From positions 38,946,203 through 39,010,202 of the forward strand of contig OX463779.1 of assembly GCA_949825025.1 (NCBI GenBank): DNA of 64,000 bases, read 5' to 3'. A program made the position numbers and the translations under genes. The stretch is from Siphlonurus alternatus. Taxonomy: Eukaryota; Arthropoda; Insecta; Ephemeroptera; Siphlonuridae. Numbering within the stretch: the stretch's first letter is position 1; each line of letters starts with the position of its first letter. Shown here in pieces: positions 49,678 through 63,938 of this stretch. The notes beneath the pieces are model-generated. The model saw only the letters and a program-made list of their open reading frames with translations, was not told where the DNA came from and made no database searches.

Positions 49678-52600
49678 GTATACTCATTGATTGAAAAGTC
49701 AAGTGCTTGCTGCTTCCATGCCTGTTGGTTGGATAATAGTATAAAGTGAGAGAGGAATGGGAAAAAAAAAGCTGACTAGCCAATTCACAGTGAGAGAGAC
49801 AGGGCAGGGATGAAAAAGAGAGAGAAATTGTACGGGTCAGTGAGACTGTATAACAAAACTTGTACGTGGAGAGAGGACAAGAATATAATAACAAATAAAA
49901 AATAACAGTAGAATGTCTATCGGTTAGTATATACATTTTTTTTTAAACAAATATAATAAAAAAAATTTGAAATAAAAATTGATTGAATTTCTACAAACTT
50001 GAAACAGTATGTTGTTATACACGTATCATAAATAATAAAATTGTTTAACTTAAAAGTAAACTTTAAAAAAATATAAAAAACTTTGTTTTATATGTGCTTT
50101 TTTTGCTGTTGAACAAAGAAAGTATAGAAGAAAATCTTTGGTTTACCTATTTATTTTTGTATAAAGGTACATAAAAAGATATTATAACCTATAAATAAAT
50201 TATTATTATATAATTTAATGACTGGGCGTTTTTCATTATTATAAAAGACATACATGATATATATTATTTTTTTATTATTATTCTTTGTTTGATTATTTCT
50301 ATCGATGATTTCAAATGTTGTATTAAAAGAAATATTAATAACTTGTCTTTTAAAATTAAAAAAAAAAACTTATTCTTTAAATAATAAATTAATATACAAT
50401 ATCTTATTTCTATTATAATAGAAAAAAACTTCTCTATTAAATTTAATGTTTCATCGTTGCAATATGTAGAGAGAGTCACAGAGAGCATAGGTGGAACCTT
50501 ATAGAAATAAAAGGTAAAGGTAGGGCCAGATTTTGTGAGTTACTGTTACGAGACAAGAACTAATAAGCCGAGGAAAGAAAATTCTCGCGCCTCTGTTGTT
50601 GATGTTTAATCGTAGTTGGTTTTACGAGTTCCGGTGATACCGTAAGAAAATTAAGACGCGAGGCGGCGAGGAGAATTCCTGATGATCTCTTTTTTAACGC
50701 GTATTATAACGATGTATAATAAAATTGTGACGCACATACCAACCATAAATATACCTATAAAATGAATCTTTATTTAACAACACCTTTTTTTTCTCTACAT
50801 GAAAAATGCAAGCAAAACTCATAAAAATATCAATAGCTTAAAAAAAAGAGACGTAAATATTTTTTTAATATGTAAAAGAGGGGTAAATAAAAGCTTATTC
50901 CTACAATTATTATTAAAATATAATATATCATGATCAATATCTTTATAGATTTTAAATGTAAAGTAGTGCATTATTTTGTTATTTAAAGTTTCAGATTTAA
51001 ACAAAAGCTTTCTTACTGATAAAAAGTAACACATTCTGCCGTACGCACGTATTGCAAAAATAATAATAATAAAAAGTAAAAATTCAGAAGTCAAGTGTCG
51101 TGTATTTTCTTCTTCTTTAAAACAAAAAGAACAAAAAAAGTTTTTGCCCAAAAACGTGACCAGAAAGAATGAGTTAGTTTTAGTTCGAAGTAGTAAACCG
51201 TCACTCTTGATGCAATGATGGGGACGGAATTTTTTTAATAATGCATGGTTGCTTGAGTGATTGATTTGATACTATAGACAGATTGAAGAATTGATAGACA
51301 GTACATTGACCTTATTAAAAAAATTATCTGATAAAAAAAACACAAAAATTTATAATTTGTTTTAAATCAGTATAAATGTCAGTCAATGTTTACTTACTTT
51401 ATTTTTTTAGCTGATCTAAACATTAAGAAAAAGTAGTAGAAAAATACCTTGTGAGAGAGATAGAACTTAAAAGCCACCCATTGTGTATAAGCAAGCAAGT
51501 CTTTTTATATATTACTAAAGGGAAGCTTATCTTTATAAAGTTGATCTCAAATCTCATATATGTAGTAAGTCTTGTCTGTGTGAGGTTTTTCTGTCATTCA
51601 AAAATACGACCAGAAAACTATAAGTAAAGTAAACTTACATATTGTATTCAATAGCAACACTGCGGTGGTATAGTCATGGTTTTTGATCTTAGCTTGATTA
51701 CAGCATCCCTCTGGACCAGCAGGAGCAGTTAGAATCTTTCTATCTGTAAACCACATCTGTCGGTATATAGAAGAAGCATCACTGACTAATGTTTCTTAGT
51801 ATTTTCTTTTAAAGAAAAAGCCTCAGGAAAAAAAAACTAAACAAGAATAAAAGAGATCTGATGATGTCATGTTTTTATTTTTAAATTTAAATAGTTCATA
51901 TTAGTCTAAACTTATTATACCTGTCTTTTTTTTTATATAATATTTAATCATTTTTAATATACTACCGTTTTGTCATTTTTATGTATTATATGACTAAATT
52001 TTAAACAATAATAATAAAAAATTAAATCACGTTTTTAATAATTTTATATGTATTTTATTATGACCTAAGGGTCACTATTTTTTTTAATAGTTTTTGATAT
52101 TAGACTAAAAGAATAGATGGAGAGGGAGCAGTCAGTCAGTAGTAGAATCGCATGCTACATCACCAGGGGGTAAAATAAAAGTCTCTGCCCTTTTCGCTAT
52201 TTGCCTGATAGCCACTGGTCACCCAAACCACTTACTTCTCTATAGGAGGTCTCTCTCTCATAGCTTAGTAAATACTAAAATCAACTTCCCACCCACCTCT
52301 CCCTCTCTTTATCTATATTATATGACATGAAAATATATGGTGCTAAAAATATTTTTGTTATTATAAGTTGGTAAGTTAGTAAAAACAGCAGGTGATTTAA
52401 ACATGCTAAAATCTCACTTAAAGGTGGAGAAGATTAAATCAAGAAATTGACACCCACTCTTATACATTAAATTTTGTAATCTTAAATATCTGCTCATGTA
52501 AATAATCAAAATAATATAAATCTTGTAGAAATAATTTCTTGTACAAATAAAGTATGCTCTATTATATAGTTTTTTATGGGTGACAATATAGTCATAAAAG

Positions 52601-53322
52601 CTGACCATATAAAGCTTACACATCATGGTCTTATATTATGTCTTGTATTTATAGTATATAAGATGATTTTTTACTGATTTTTATACCTTCAAAAAATAAA
52701 TGTTTTATAGCTCATAAAAAAACTTTTTTCATTTTTATTTTTAAATCGCACTTTAAAAAATTACTAATATTTATTTATTAACTATATATTTTCATACGTC
52801 AAAAGAAATATGTACGTGATTATATTTATATTTTTAAGTGAAATAAAGGTGTTGTAATGGTAATAAAAATTTAGCTACTACCTTTCATGTTTTTCTTAAT
52901 AAAATAAATGTGTAATTTACAAAAGAAGCATAAACGCTCAAAGCATAAAACTGTGAACAATTTAATGATGTTTTACACCTCTATTCTTCAATTCCGTGTT
53001 CAATTTACTACAAAATAATCTTTCACAATTGAAATGAAATTTTCGTGTTACGCCTGCAGGATCTTTTGTTATGCAACCGGCAGAACAATCTTCAGTAAAC
53101 GAGAGAAAATGCTGTTTTTCTCATTTCAATATATTTTGCACATCCAGATGGATATTTTTACAACTCATCATTCTATTGTAAATGGAGTTTATTTTTTTTA
53201 CATTTATTAACATTAGTATCGTATAAATTAGAGATTAGAGAAATTAGAATATTTTACTATCCATAACGGAAGACTTCCCAAATTATTTTTTTCTATTTAT
53301 TTTGTATTCCGAAATTGAGGTG
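48852..53322. other. AT-rich non-coding stretch
   Basis: No exon recognised. It holds a T run of about 29 (49649-49677), a TGACGTCA at 49280-49287 and a small GC-richer patch at about 50575-50700. Frames at 49342-49936 and 50819-51151 on the minus strand are low-complexity. Confidence 0.5.
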
Positions 53323-53387
53323 AAATATACTGTGACGTCAGAGTCATTTTCGTCATCTATTTGTGACTATAATGTCACAGTATATTT
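53323..53387. repeat. Hairpin with TGACGTCA
   Basis: AAATATACTGTGAC (53323-53336) is perfectly mirrored by GTCACAGTATATTT (53374-53387) around a 37-base loop. A TGACGTCA lies at the inner edge of the left arm (53333-53340). Confidence 0.7.
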
Positions 53388-56300
53388 AATTATGATTTTT
53401 ATAATGAGAAAAATCCGAGAAAAACAACAAATTAACTCCATCTGCAATGTATACATATCATAATTTTATTATAATAATCCACAAAGTATTATTTTATTAT
53501 TACCATTATCATTAACTTGTTTACAAATAAATAATTTTATATTTTTTTATAAAATTATATAATCAATATTTTAATACAAGTAGCATCATTCAGTTTTAAT
53601 AATTAAGATTAAAGTCTGTAGAAAAAAAAAATATAAAAAATGATGATTACAAAATAGCATGTGGTGACTCATCCTATATATAAAGGTATAGATGAATGAT
53701 AGAAAAAGTAGGTAGAAGGGATATCCTCATCGAATCCATCTAACTCGTCACTCCACGTGATCTGACAATTACCTTGCTAGTTACCACAGCTAACTTTCCT
53801 TTCATCTCACCGGCTTTGCAATCGATACAGTCACCTGCGTGTGTGATGCCTCTAGCTTTATATAGAGAGGAGGGGAAAATAGTATCTTTCTACTACTGCA
53901 GAATATGAAGCCAATCATATGAAATGACAAAGCATTTTTTTTAGAAGTTACAGTGGTTTTTAAATTGTATGATTATAGAAATAAGAGGTCAATAGCTTTG
54001 CTCTTATAGTTTAAATATTAAATAAAAAGTAGCACAAATAAAAAAAAAATTGTAGAAATGATATGACAGTTTATCGTATTATAATAATTATAATAATGTT
54101 CATCAAATTTGACAGATCGTGCTTGTAACAAAAAAATTTAATGATATAAAAAATAAGATCTAATTTTTTTTTAGTATAGCAATTTTTTGTAACTGTACCA
54201 CCGTTAATAGAAAAATTGTACGTGAAATACAATTTTCTTTTTTAAATTTAAGACATATTTCACATGTTATTGCGTAAAAGTATTTTTTTTTCTCAATGAC
54301 AGGTAATTTATATAATAATTTATGATATTTTCAATCATTTCAACACATTAACAATTCTTACAAAAGAATATATTTTTATTGTATTATTATGTAACATGAG
54401 AGAAAAAATTGTTCTAGGGGTCAAATAGGTTAGGTTGTTTTCACTTGCAAAAAAAAATATTTTTAAGAATATAGTAAAAGTAACGTACAAGGGGTTGTAA
54501 CATCTGTTAGTAACATTGATAAGGTCTCTGAACGTTTTATTATAGAAATTGGCTTTTGTTATAATTGTTATAAGAAATGACATGAAAAATAATAAAAGGG
54601 AGGTATAAAGTTTATATTATAAAGACTCGTATAATTCACTTTGATATTTAACAATACAAAGTAGTAAGGTGTGATACTGCGTGTTAGAGTTAAAAAAAAG
54701 AAAGGGAGGGGGGGAGATGAGAGAATCCATCTCCCTATATAATATATCCCCCTCCTTTCATCTTTTGAATTTAACCCCGTTTGTAAGAAGAGAACTACTA
54801 CTGTACCATATAATAAGAAGGTAGAGAAGTTCTTCTATATAGCTACTTTTACCTGCTTACGTATATACTGTGTGTGTGTGTGAGAGAGAGTAATTTTTTC
54901 ATTCTCCCCTTCTTCCTTTTTACTATATATTCTACGACTACTATACGCTTCACTTTTATAGGCTACAGTTCTGACCAAAATTTTGTGTTGCTATGCTGTC
55001 TTGATCTTGGTTCCTATCATCTTCCCCCTTCGTCTTCTTATACTTCCATCTTAGCCATAACAAACGCCCTGCTGCCTGGTGGTTGCATGGCTGTCGCCTT
55101 CTTCTCTCTCTCTCTGACTGGTACCTTACTAACCTCACCCTCACAGAAAAGAAGAAAGTATTTTCTCCCTATACTCTCCCCTGAGTACTATTTCTTATAT
55201 ATGTCCAAGACGTTGCAAGAAGGATGGACACTAGCTCTAGCATTTTCCTTGTACACTTCAAAACGTACTGAATGTTAACTTTTATAAGTATTGTCATCGG
55301 TACAATACAAATGTGATGAATTTCAATTTTATCGGAACCATTAAAAGAACTTCTCCTAAATTTTCAGAACTGCTATTTTTAAGTAATGAAAATACAGTAT
55401 TAGTAAATAAGAAATGAGTGACATTTCGCCTGTTCGAAAGTGTATCAACAACTCAAATATCCAACATGTGACACATAGGTCAGTGAGTGATCACAGAGAG
55501 TATTTCGTGATGTGTCCTTATACATGCGTGTTTCTAGGTAATCCAATTTTTATAATGGATTCTTTTTTTCTTCTAACTTTACAATCAATTTGTATAATAT
55601 ACTAAAATTATTTTTATTTCTTGCTAAATTTGTTAAATATAATTTGTACAAACTATTTTATGATTTTTCACTATACATTTTAGTATAAAATATACCCTGA
55701 AGGTTGAAAATAAAAATCATTATTTAAAAAAACCAAAGGTGAGTTAGTAAAAATGCAGAGGTTGTAAAAAGCAACAACTTGAATACATTATAATAAAACT
55801 GATAGTTTAAAAAAACACCTGGCTCAATTATAATTCTAAAACTTACCTACCTACTTAATATATTGTGAAGGTGTGAGTTTTGTGGCAAGTTATCGTGATA
55901 CTCTAGACTCCCCTCTCTATTTAATACTGGACATAAAATTAATACGATATCAACGTTAACTTTCTTCGTGGACTTTCGTCAATTCCCGACCAATGAGGTA
56001 GCAAATTCTTCATCAATCATTCAAAGCCGAAGTGAGAATACGAACGTGTGAGTACAAGACTTTGGTACGATCAATCGCGTAGCCTCGCCCTTATACACAA
56101 AAGGTCCTCCTCCCTTACTTACTTACTTTAGACAGCGGCACCTGCTACAGTCAGCTTCCCTCATCTTGTGGAGATGTGAGCATAAATAACCTTTATATAG
56201 CAACATCAACCCCTATATAGCAGCTAGAACAAAGATAATAGTTCCATATCGCTGCATATTACACTTGATTTATAATGAATTATATTATATATATAACAGT

Positions 56301-57344
56301 CTTAAATTAATTCTGTAACGTTGAATATACAGTATAATAATATTCAAAAATTAATTACAACATAAATTATACATATTATATAGGTAAATTTGTATATGTA
56401 ATACATTATTGTCAAAATTAATATTTGTTGTTTTATTGGCATGGATTAACTTATTAATTAATAACAATATGTTAAGATTTTGTTAATAAATTTGCAAAAT
56501 TTATATGTATTTTATTAAAAATAATTTCGTATATAAATGATTCTATGAAAATGTAATGTAAAAAAACTTTCATTTTTAAAAAGCATGACATTGCATGACA
56601 GGCTATCATTTAATTCACATTATATAGTAATCCATCTGGGTATATAAGATTGTACGTATATTAAAACCAGTTTTATTATACTTTTTTTAGTTGACAGTGA
56701 CTCTACCATACAGAAAATTAGATTAAACTTTTATAATTTGACCCCCAACTGACAAGTTTTGAAGTTATTCTATTATTATAAAAGAAGTAGTCTAATATAC
56801 GAACTTTGCTGGTAGCAGCATGCAGCAAATTACCTTTGATAGTAATTTTCATCATAGATTATTATTACACATTTTATTGCATATTATGGTATGCACGTTT
56901 TCTATAATAATAAGTCCCGCTATAAACCACAAATTACTATTATAGATCCGTTCATTGTGAATTCTCTACTTTTCCATTCTTAAGCTACTACTTTTGAATA
57001 TCATGATTGAGAAGTTTTTTTTTTAATATACTGAATATAATACCTTTTTTTTTCTATTCAACTAAAAAAAATGTATTAATAAAAAATATATATTCGATTT
57101 CAAGATCGTTGAACTTTTTTTAAATTACATTTATAAAAAAAAAAAGTAGTATAAGATTTCTGTTATATTAAATTGTGCTTGAGTTTAATTTGAAGTGAGA
57201 GATATTAATACTTGTTCGTCTAACATATGATGAGGTCTTGGTGACTAATATTCGTCGACATACTGTCACCTCGAGGTATCCTTCTAGTACGGTGTGAGTG
57301 CAAGAAGGCGTGACCGTATGGTGTCCGGAGTCATCATGAAAATA
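53388..57344. other. AT-rich non-coding stretch
   Basis: No exon recognised. The 134-codon frame at 54874-55278 is the longest outside the LINE but is Ser/Leu/Phe-rich, lies in pyrimidine-rich sequence and shows no family signature. Confidence 0.45.
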
Positions 57345-57541
57345 TACTTAAATTAATTTTATTTTAAAACCGGAAATACTTAATTTTGTATCTGTTTTGT
57401 ATGTATTTTAATTCTGAACTCATGCATAGAGGTAGGAATACAAAAAAATGAAGACTGCTATTTAAATTTTCAAAAATAAAACTCAAAACGTAAGTAGAAA
57501 ATGTTAACTTCCGCTTTTAATTTTAAATTGATTAAAGTATA
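57345..57541. repeat. Copy E of the CCGGAAGT inverted-repeat family
   Basis: The left end reads TACTTAAATTAATTTTATTT then AACCGGAAATACTTA. The complement of the right end reads TATACTTTAATCAATTTAAA then AAGCGGAAGTTAACA. TA at both borders, about 197 bp. Confidence 0.68.
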
Positions 57542-58249
57542 TCTGGATGTTAGCCAAAGACTACAAGTTCTTCCAGAGCAGATTTTCTCTCGTAGTGGGC
57601 ACCACAGCAGCATCTTTTGGTGTTGTGAGTGAGTGGGTCTTCAACATGATGTGGGCCATCGAGCATATAACCAAATATATTCATTTATGTCACTATGTTA
57701 TGTGGATAAAAATTAAGGAGTAGCAGTTCATTTATTAAAACTCATAATTCAATTCAATGTCTCTTTTATGTATTAGAAAGTATTAAAATGCATATATTAT
57801 ATAGAAAGTTGCAAGATAATAATTTAAAAGATTATCCATTTCTAGTATTTCTACATATCAAAGACATTTTCGTCTGTAAAAAGTTATAAATTGATTTAAA
57901 AAATAATAACCTAAAGGCATTTAAATTAGAAATATTATCATCATATTTTTTTAACTTTATAAAGAAAATAGTAATGATTTTATAAGCTTGAATAATTTTC
58001 TTTGTGTTTGAAATAATTGGCCATTTAAAACAAGCTCCATTTAATATTGACTTTATCTTATTGAGTATAAAATATCCCTACAGAATATAAAATTTAATTA
58101 TTTATTTGCTTTATTTGAAGAACAAAAAGAGAATTTTGAAAATAGCAAGAGAGAGAGATTTTGGGAGTACCTCTAATGCTATAAGGTAAAGCGGTAAAGT
58201 TTACTTCTAAAAGTTGGTGCTAAAGCAAATTCACCCCCCCCCCCCTCAC
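57542..58249. other. AT-rich non-coding stretch ending in a C run
   Basis: Nothing recognised except a run of about twelve C at 58234-58245. Confidence 0.5.
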
Positions 58250-58401
58250 CCCCATGGAAGCACTCAAGTTCATGCCACCATAGCAGTCAGACTGAGAGTC
58301 GAGCAAACACTGGGGGGGTTGGGGGGTGACAGGAGTGACTGACTGAGGTGAGCCAGTGTATTCCCGCTGGTAGAAAGGGTGGTTAGAGGGAGGAGGCGCC
58401 A
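58250..58401 (-). other. Possible unrecognised exon on the minus strand
   Basis: A GC-richer 152-bp segment bounded on the minus strand by a TTGCAG acceptor-like site (ending at 58402) and a GTGAGG donor-like site (starting at 58249). It encodes about 50 open codons rich in Pro, Ser, Gln and Thr, with stretches such as YQREYTGSPQSVTPVTPQPP and CLLDSQSDCYGGMNLS. The composition resembles a disordered part of a regulatory protein, but I recognise no family. The polypyrimidine tract is weak and the donor runs into a G tract, so chance is quite possible. Confidence 0.22.
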
Positions 58402-60030
58402 CTGCAAGTGGCTCTCTTGTCTACCCTTATAACGCCACCCCAACCTGTGCATGCGAGCAGCAAAGAGTCCTACTATATAGCTGATGTCCTTAGTGTAAAT
58501 TGAACCTTCCACATCCACACACACAAAAATGGGGGCATACATGACCAAAATGTGTCAATTGCCCCAAAATATAAATCAATCAAACACACAAAAATGTTTT
58601 CGTTGCTATAGAAACCGTAAAGCAAAAATCTTGTTTATATAAAAGGGATTTTTATATATATATATAAAAAAATGGGATAAAAATTTATGCATGAAAAGAG
58701 TTTACAACTATTTCAAAATAAGCTTAAAAAAATTTTTTTTTGCTTCACCGATGGCTAAAAAATACTAGTAGGTTTTGTGCATCTTAAAATAAATAGTTCA
58801 ATGATAAACAATGTTTCAAAAACATAATTTTTCATTTCTTTTTTCTTTTATATCCCAACTTAACCCCTTTGTCAAGCTTTACATCTTAATTGTATCAAAC
58901 TTGCAAGCATTCAGGCTACCTACCTTAGGACCTTTTTCCAATCTTTAAATCTAAGAAATTAATTAATAAACTATAACGATGATTAATTGTTTCTGGGAGG
59001 TGATTCAACTAATGAGAAGAGACAGGTAGCTTCCATCAATTTGATTGGTCAATATAATCCATGTAAGGTTATATGTGACTATATAATAAAATCCAAACAT
59101 AGCTTCCTATTTTTAATATTATATATTTTTAATGAGTAGTAATGACCATAATCAAAATTTATATCATTATTATATAATTATGGTAAAGTATTAAATATTA
59201 TTTATATATTTTTTTAATGTGTCCTTTTAAAGTTTTACCAATAATCAAGCCTAATTGGTTATAAGTACCTTATAAAGAGAGAAAAAAATATGAACCAGTT
59301 ATAAATTTTATTTTTTTTTATAATGATATTTTTGAGTTAATATTTTATAATAAAGGTAATTTTGACATAAGAGTACTTAAATTTTATAACTGACATTATA
59401 CATCAAATGATGGGTTTAAAATATAACTAAAGCAACACGCTAGGTACGAGGTAGTACCACCGTCAACCTTTTAAACATAATGATCAATACAAAACACTAT
59501 ATGAAAACCAGTTTAAAACGCGTGACTATACTGGTAATGAGTATTATACCATGGGAAAATCTTACAGTGATTACAAAAAAATTGAAACACGATTTTTAAC
59601 TAATAAAATAATACAAACAGTCGTCACACCCGTCGAGACAAAGGAACAATGCCCTGAATATGTTACCTTATAATGGTGCGTGCTATCAAACAAAACACCA
59701 TATGATCGTCACCATTATTATTATTTTTATTGACAACAAGTAGATTTTTATTTAAAAAAAATTGTATTCAATTGTTTTAAATATCAAATAAATCTTACTA
59801 TCTGTCGAACCATATTAAAATTCTATTCTATTTTATTTTATTGTTAAAAATAAGATTGTTTTTCAAGAAAGCATTGTGTTACTGTATTGTCTTTGTGTGT
59901 TTTTTTTTTTTTTAATTTTAGTGACTTTTTTTAATAGGACTACCTGCATGAATTTTTTATTGCATATATATTTGGATAGAAAACTTTCAAATTATGTCAT
60001 TGTTGTTTTTAAACCTCTAACACCTAAACT
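58402..60030. other. AT-rich non-coding stretch
   Basis: No exon recognised. GC-richer only to about 58470. Confidence 0.5.
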
Positions 60031-60134
60031 TGTGTTGCAAAAGGTTGTGACGTCATAGTCATGCAAATATTTAACACACAAGCCCAGAGGAAAAAGGTTT
60101 TACATGGCTATGACGTCACAGCGTTTGCAACATG
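60031..60134. repeat. Inverted repeat with TGACGTCA in each arm
   Basis: GTTGCAAAAGGTTGTGACGTCA on the left is mirrored, with small differences, by TGACGTCACAGCGTTTGCAAC on the right. The arms also contain CATAGTCATG and CATGGCTATG. The complete TGACGTCA sites are at 60048-60055 and 60111-60118. It could be a short foldback element; outer borders are unclear. Confidence 0.6.
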
Positions 60135-61904
60135 ATTTTAAGACAACTCCATGTTATCCGCAATCATGCAAGTTGTTAATTTAAAAAAAAAATCGAAACT
60201 TTTACTATTTCTAAATCCTGTAAATAACATGTCATTTCAAATATGATAGATTAAAAGTTAAACAGTTCAGCTGATTATAATGATGATTTTTTTTTCATTT
60301 TAACATGATCAAAGGTCAAATAAGCTATTTAAAAAAATATTGAGAGCTTATTTTCTTTAAAATAAAGTCTATTATGATTTTGTTAATGTCGTAAAAGTCA
60401 TTAATCAGCTGTTTGATAAATCATGTAGAAGTTGTTGTTTACAAAACTGCCTTGTGATGAGTTACTGATTAGTGTTTAGAAAATGTAATAATTTTTTTTA
60501 ATGAAAAATCAATAAAGATATAAAAACATAAATTTAACTTGTCATTCTAAAGTCAACTACTAATTTTTTGACATTATAAAATTCAACCTTTTCATAGAAA
60601 AGGTTTTTGGTTTCTATAAAAATAAGCATACCTTTGTAAAGTTCATAATTATGAGACTGCATGTGGATAGAAGTTATCTGCTTTTGGTTTAGAAGTACCT
60701 TAATAAATATATCAAAAAAGTTGGAAAAGTACACAACTGGGTATAAAATATTGAACAAATTACTATTGAATTTTGACAGTGATACCAGTGACGAGTATCC
60801 ACAGTCCACACCCTTCTTGGTATCTACAACGTTACATTTCATATGTCCCTTGAGGACTCACACAACCATGGTGGAGTTCCATCGACCGCATACCCATTAG
60901 CACAGACACCCCTACTGTATCAGCCCCTGCGTGTGTATGCATCCCTTGCAACACACTGCTGTAACTCCAAGTACACCATGGCTTGGGGTAATTTCACGCT
61001 TGCTGTACGTAAGCCTCGTTACATTGTCACGCCTAACGGACTATATGAAATGTCAGAATGCAAGCAGGGGGATGTAAAGCTATGCAAGTAAAATTTATAA
61101 TCAAATGAGGAAGAGGAAAGTCAAGGAAGAGTCGTAATAAAAGTTTGAAAAAAGTGATGGTTTTGAGGAAAATATAAAAACTTTTAATGTCAGCTACTGC
61201 TGTGGGAGTCTGAAAAAAATTCTCAGAAGAAATCAAATGAAATTTGATTAAAAATTCAAAGAATACTATATAAAAATAAATTGGTTTTGATGACATTCAA
61301 GGAGGCTAATAATTTATCATCACAACATCATCTCTATTGTTTTGTTTTTCATTCATAAGTTTTCGTAAGTTTAACTTCCATTCTTAATTCTTTTTATCAA
61401 AACTTTATCAGACAGGTCTACCTCAAACTTTTCATGAAGATAGCACAAAGTCTTATTATTGATGATAATTTTCAAAGTTTTCCCAAAGTTTCATTTATAT
61501 AATATGGACCATTTTGATGTCTCAGGTAAACAATTAAGTATCAAAATTTAAATATTGCTTTAAAACTAATATCAAATGGATTTTTCAATCGATTTATTTT
61601 AATGATAAAAAAAATTTCAGTAACAATGAAAGTATAGCTTTCATATCACATGTTAAAAAAACTACTTTTTTTTTTAAATAATACATGACATAGAAATTAA
61701 GAATTTATCTATACTGTATTATTATTGAGATAAAAATAATCAACTATTAAATACAATAAAAAAAATGCTATAAAATACTACTGTATATAAAAAAAAATTG
61801 TTTTATAGTACATAGTTTGTTTTTGATAGCTCAATTAGTGGTATCAAAAATGCTCGTGTATCAGGTACGAAAAGTAAACGCTTTGATGACGTTAAATTTT
61901 ATGG
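60135..61904. other. AT-rich non-coding stretch with one mixed-composition segment
   Basis: The segment at 60780-61090 is less AT-rich and open on the + strand with a GTAAGC donor-like site near 61009. I could not find a convincing acceptor or family, so no exon is called. Confidence 0.4.
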
Positions 61905-62025
61905 CTAGGTTGAGCTGGTTATAGCGTGCACACATCGGTGGGTGACCGCGGGAGCCGCGAGATAACGTTCGTCACGTTGCTAGGAGGTAGCAGGCGGTGT
62001 TACAACGCGAGACCTCCTAGTACGT
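61905..62025. other. Small GC-rich island with a stem-loop
   Basis: A GC-rich, CpG-bearing patch in AT-rich DNA. CTAGGAGGT (61980-61988) pairs with ACCTCCTAG (62012-62020) around a 23-base loop. No tRNA or other RNA family recognised. Confidence 0.4.
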
Positions 62026-63938
62026 AATTATATCCTCATACAATGTTCAGTTAAATTAATAAGAAATTAGCAAACTAATAACCTGCAATTTAATAGCAAT
62101 TAATTAATTGGTACTTAATTATATTGACATGATGATAGTGTATCATTTTGATACGTATAAAAGTCTTATCACTTAATTATAGTAAATTATATACTGAATT
62201 AAATGCAGTTTTAAAGGTAGATTGATTTAGCATGGCTGGATTTTTAGTATTTTTACATACAAATCTAATCTAATAATTAATTAATACTTATATAAGGAAT
62301 ACTAAATTATTATTTACAGCAGAAGCTTATTTTTGATGAAGATTTTCATGATTCTTTAAGATTATGGGTCCACAGACAACGGAGGTGAAATTACCTATAT
62401 TGCCGGTGCATTGACTTATATCACCCCCCCCCCCCCTGATTTCAAAATACCCCAAAATAGCTCTCATATATAGGTCTCAAATCCATGATTTTATATACAT
62501 TAACTTCTGTTAATTGCTTGCCTGCCTTTTTTAACATTAAAATAAGTTTCTATTTAGGGTTATGTCATTTTAATAGAGTACAGTTCTAGAGTACAATGTC
62601 CTTATTTGTAAGTGTAAGACTGGTTGTACGGTAGCATTCTCAGAGCGTTTTCAGGGCGGTTAGAAGTCACCATAAGGCGGGGGGGGGGGGGGGCGTCTCT
62701 AACTACCGTCATGTCTGCTACGAGATTCCTCACATGTCCCAGCGTTTGAGTAAAAATACACCGACTTGAAAGACGTCCGGTTTAGTGTCAGGACTAAAAA
62801 ACATAAAAAAAAGATAGAAGTATTTTTTTTTTTTTTTACTCTAAACGATCGGAAATACTAGTAAAATAGCTTTTAACAATCAAAAAAAGTAGAACAATAA
62901 CAATGGTAAAAAAATGCTTTGATGATGATGGTTAAATTCTTACTTAATCTAGGTGATTATTAAAGTTACTATAATTAAATTATCAAGTTTAAAATATAAT
63001 TTACAAAGTTTGTATTTTAAATATATAGAATTAATTTTTAAAAGTTCACTGATCCTATACTACTTTATTTTTTTAACATCACTATATATTTTTTTCATTA
63101 AGTTTGTCGTTTATATAATTATACAGAAATGTCACTTTTTTCTTTCCTATGTAATCATCTTGTAAGATTTTTTTAAACATCTTTCCAATTTTTCTATCCA
63201 TCAAATAATTTTTTTCACTAACTATTTTTTTTAATACTAAATTCTTATTTCAAAATGTTATTGCCAATTTTCCATATATGGTGATCACACATACAAAAGC
63301 TTCTATATAAGAAATAAATGTTGAATAGATCTTCTTATTTTTTTGCTACTTTTGACGTTTCTAATAGAACTTCATTGACTTTTATTATTATAGTCTTCTT
63401 GTATAGATCTATTATTACACTTTTTTTTTCTTGCAACAAAAATGCAATAACCAATTTAAAAAACAACATTTCATTTTTTTTATACACAATAATTGATATA
63501 ATGATGACTATAATAATGATGATGATTTCTTTTCAAGTTGTCAATTGTTCTCAATTTCTGAACGTGCTTTATTACAGTTTGATCTTTTTAGAAGGGGGCG
63601 TGGCGATGAGTCACGTGTTCAATCACTTATAATACAAATGAACGCACCACCGTCTTATATATAATGTTAAAGATTATACAAAAGAGGGAGTATTCTTTTG
63701 TATATTGGTTGTCCAGAAGCTTTTAATTACAATTTTTAAGGCTGCAGTCAGTAATTTATAGTTCGCCGACACTTTGCTTAGAGCAGTTCATCTTAAAATA
63801 TATATTTTTTGTTACGCTATTATCTTGAACCCTTTGCTCTCTCTGTTGCTTGCTTCTAACGTGGCTTGTGTGATGGGAATAGGGAGGTGAAAGGAAGGGG
63901 GGGAGGACAGTCATCAAGTATAAGAAGGCATACTTTCT
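62026..63938. other. AT-rich non-coding stretch with G and C runs
   Basis: No exon recognised. A C run of 13 (62424-62436) and a G run of 15 (62679-62693) interrupt otherwise AT-rich DNA. A short hairpin (AGTATAAGAA with TTCTTATACT) lies at about 63917-63945. Confidence 0.5.

Noticed and set aside
54874..55278. 134-codon frame on the plus strand
   Set aside because: Ser/Leu/Phe-rich translation of pyrimidine-rich DNA without a recognisable domain or clear splice context.
60843..61091. Possible exon with a GTAAGC donor-like site
   Set aside because: No convincing acceptor and no protein family recognised; the composition alone is insufficient.
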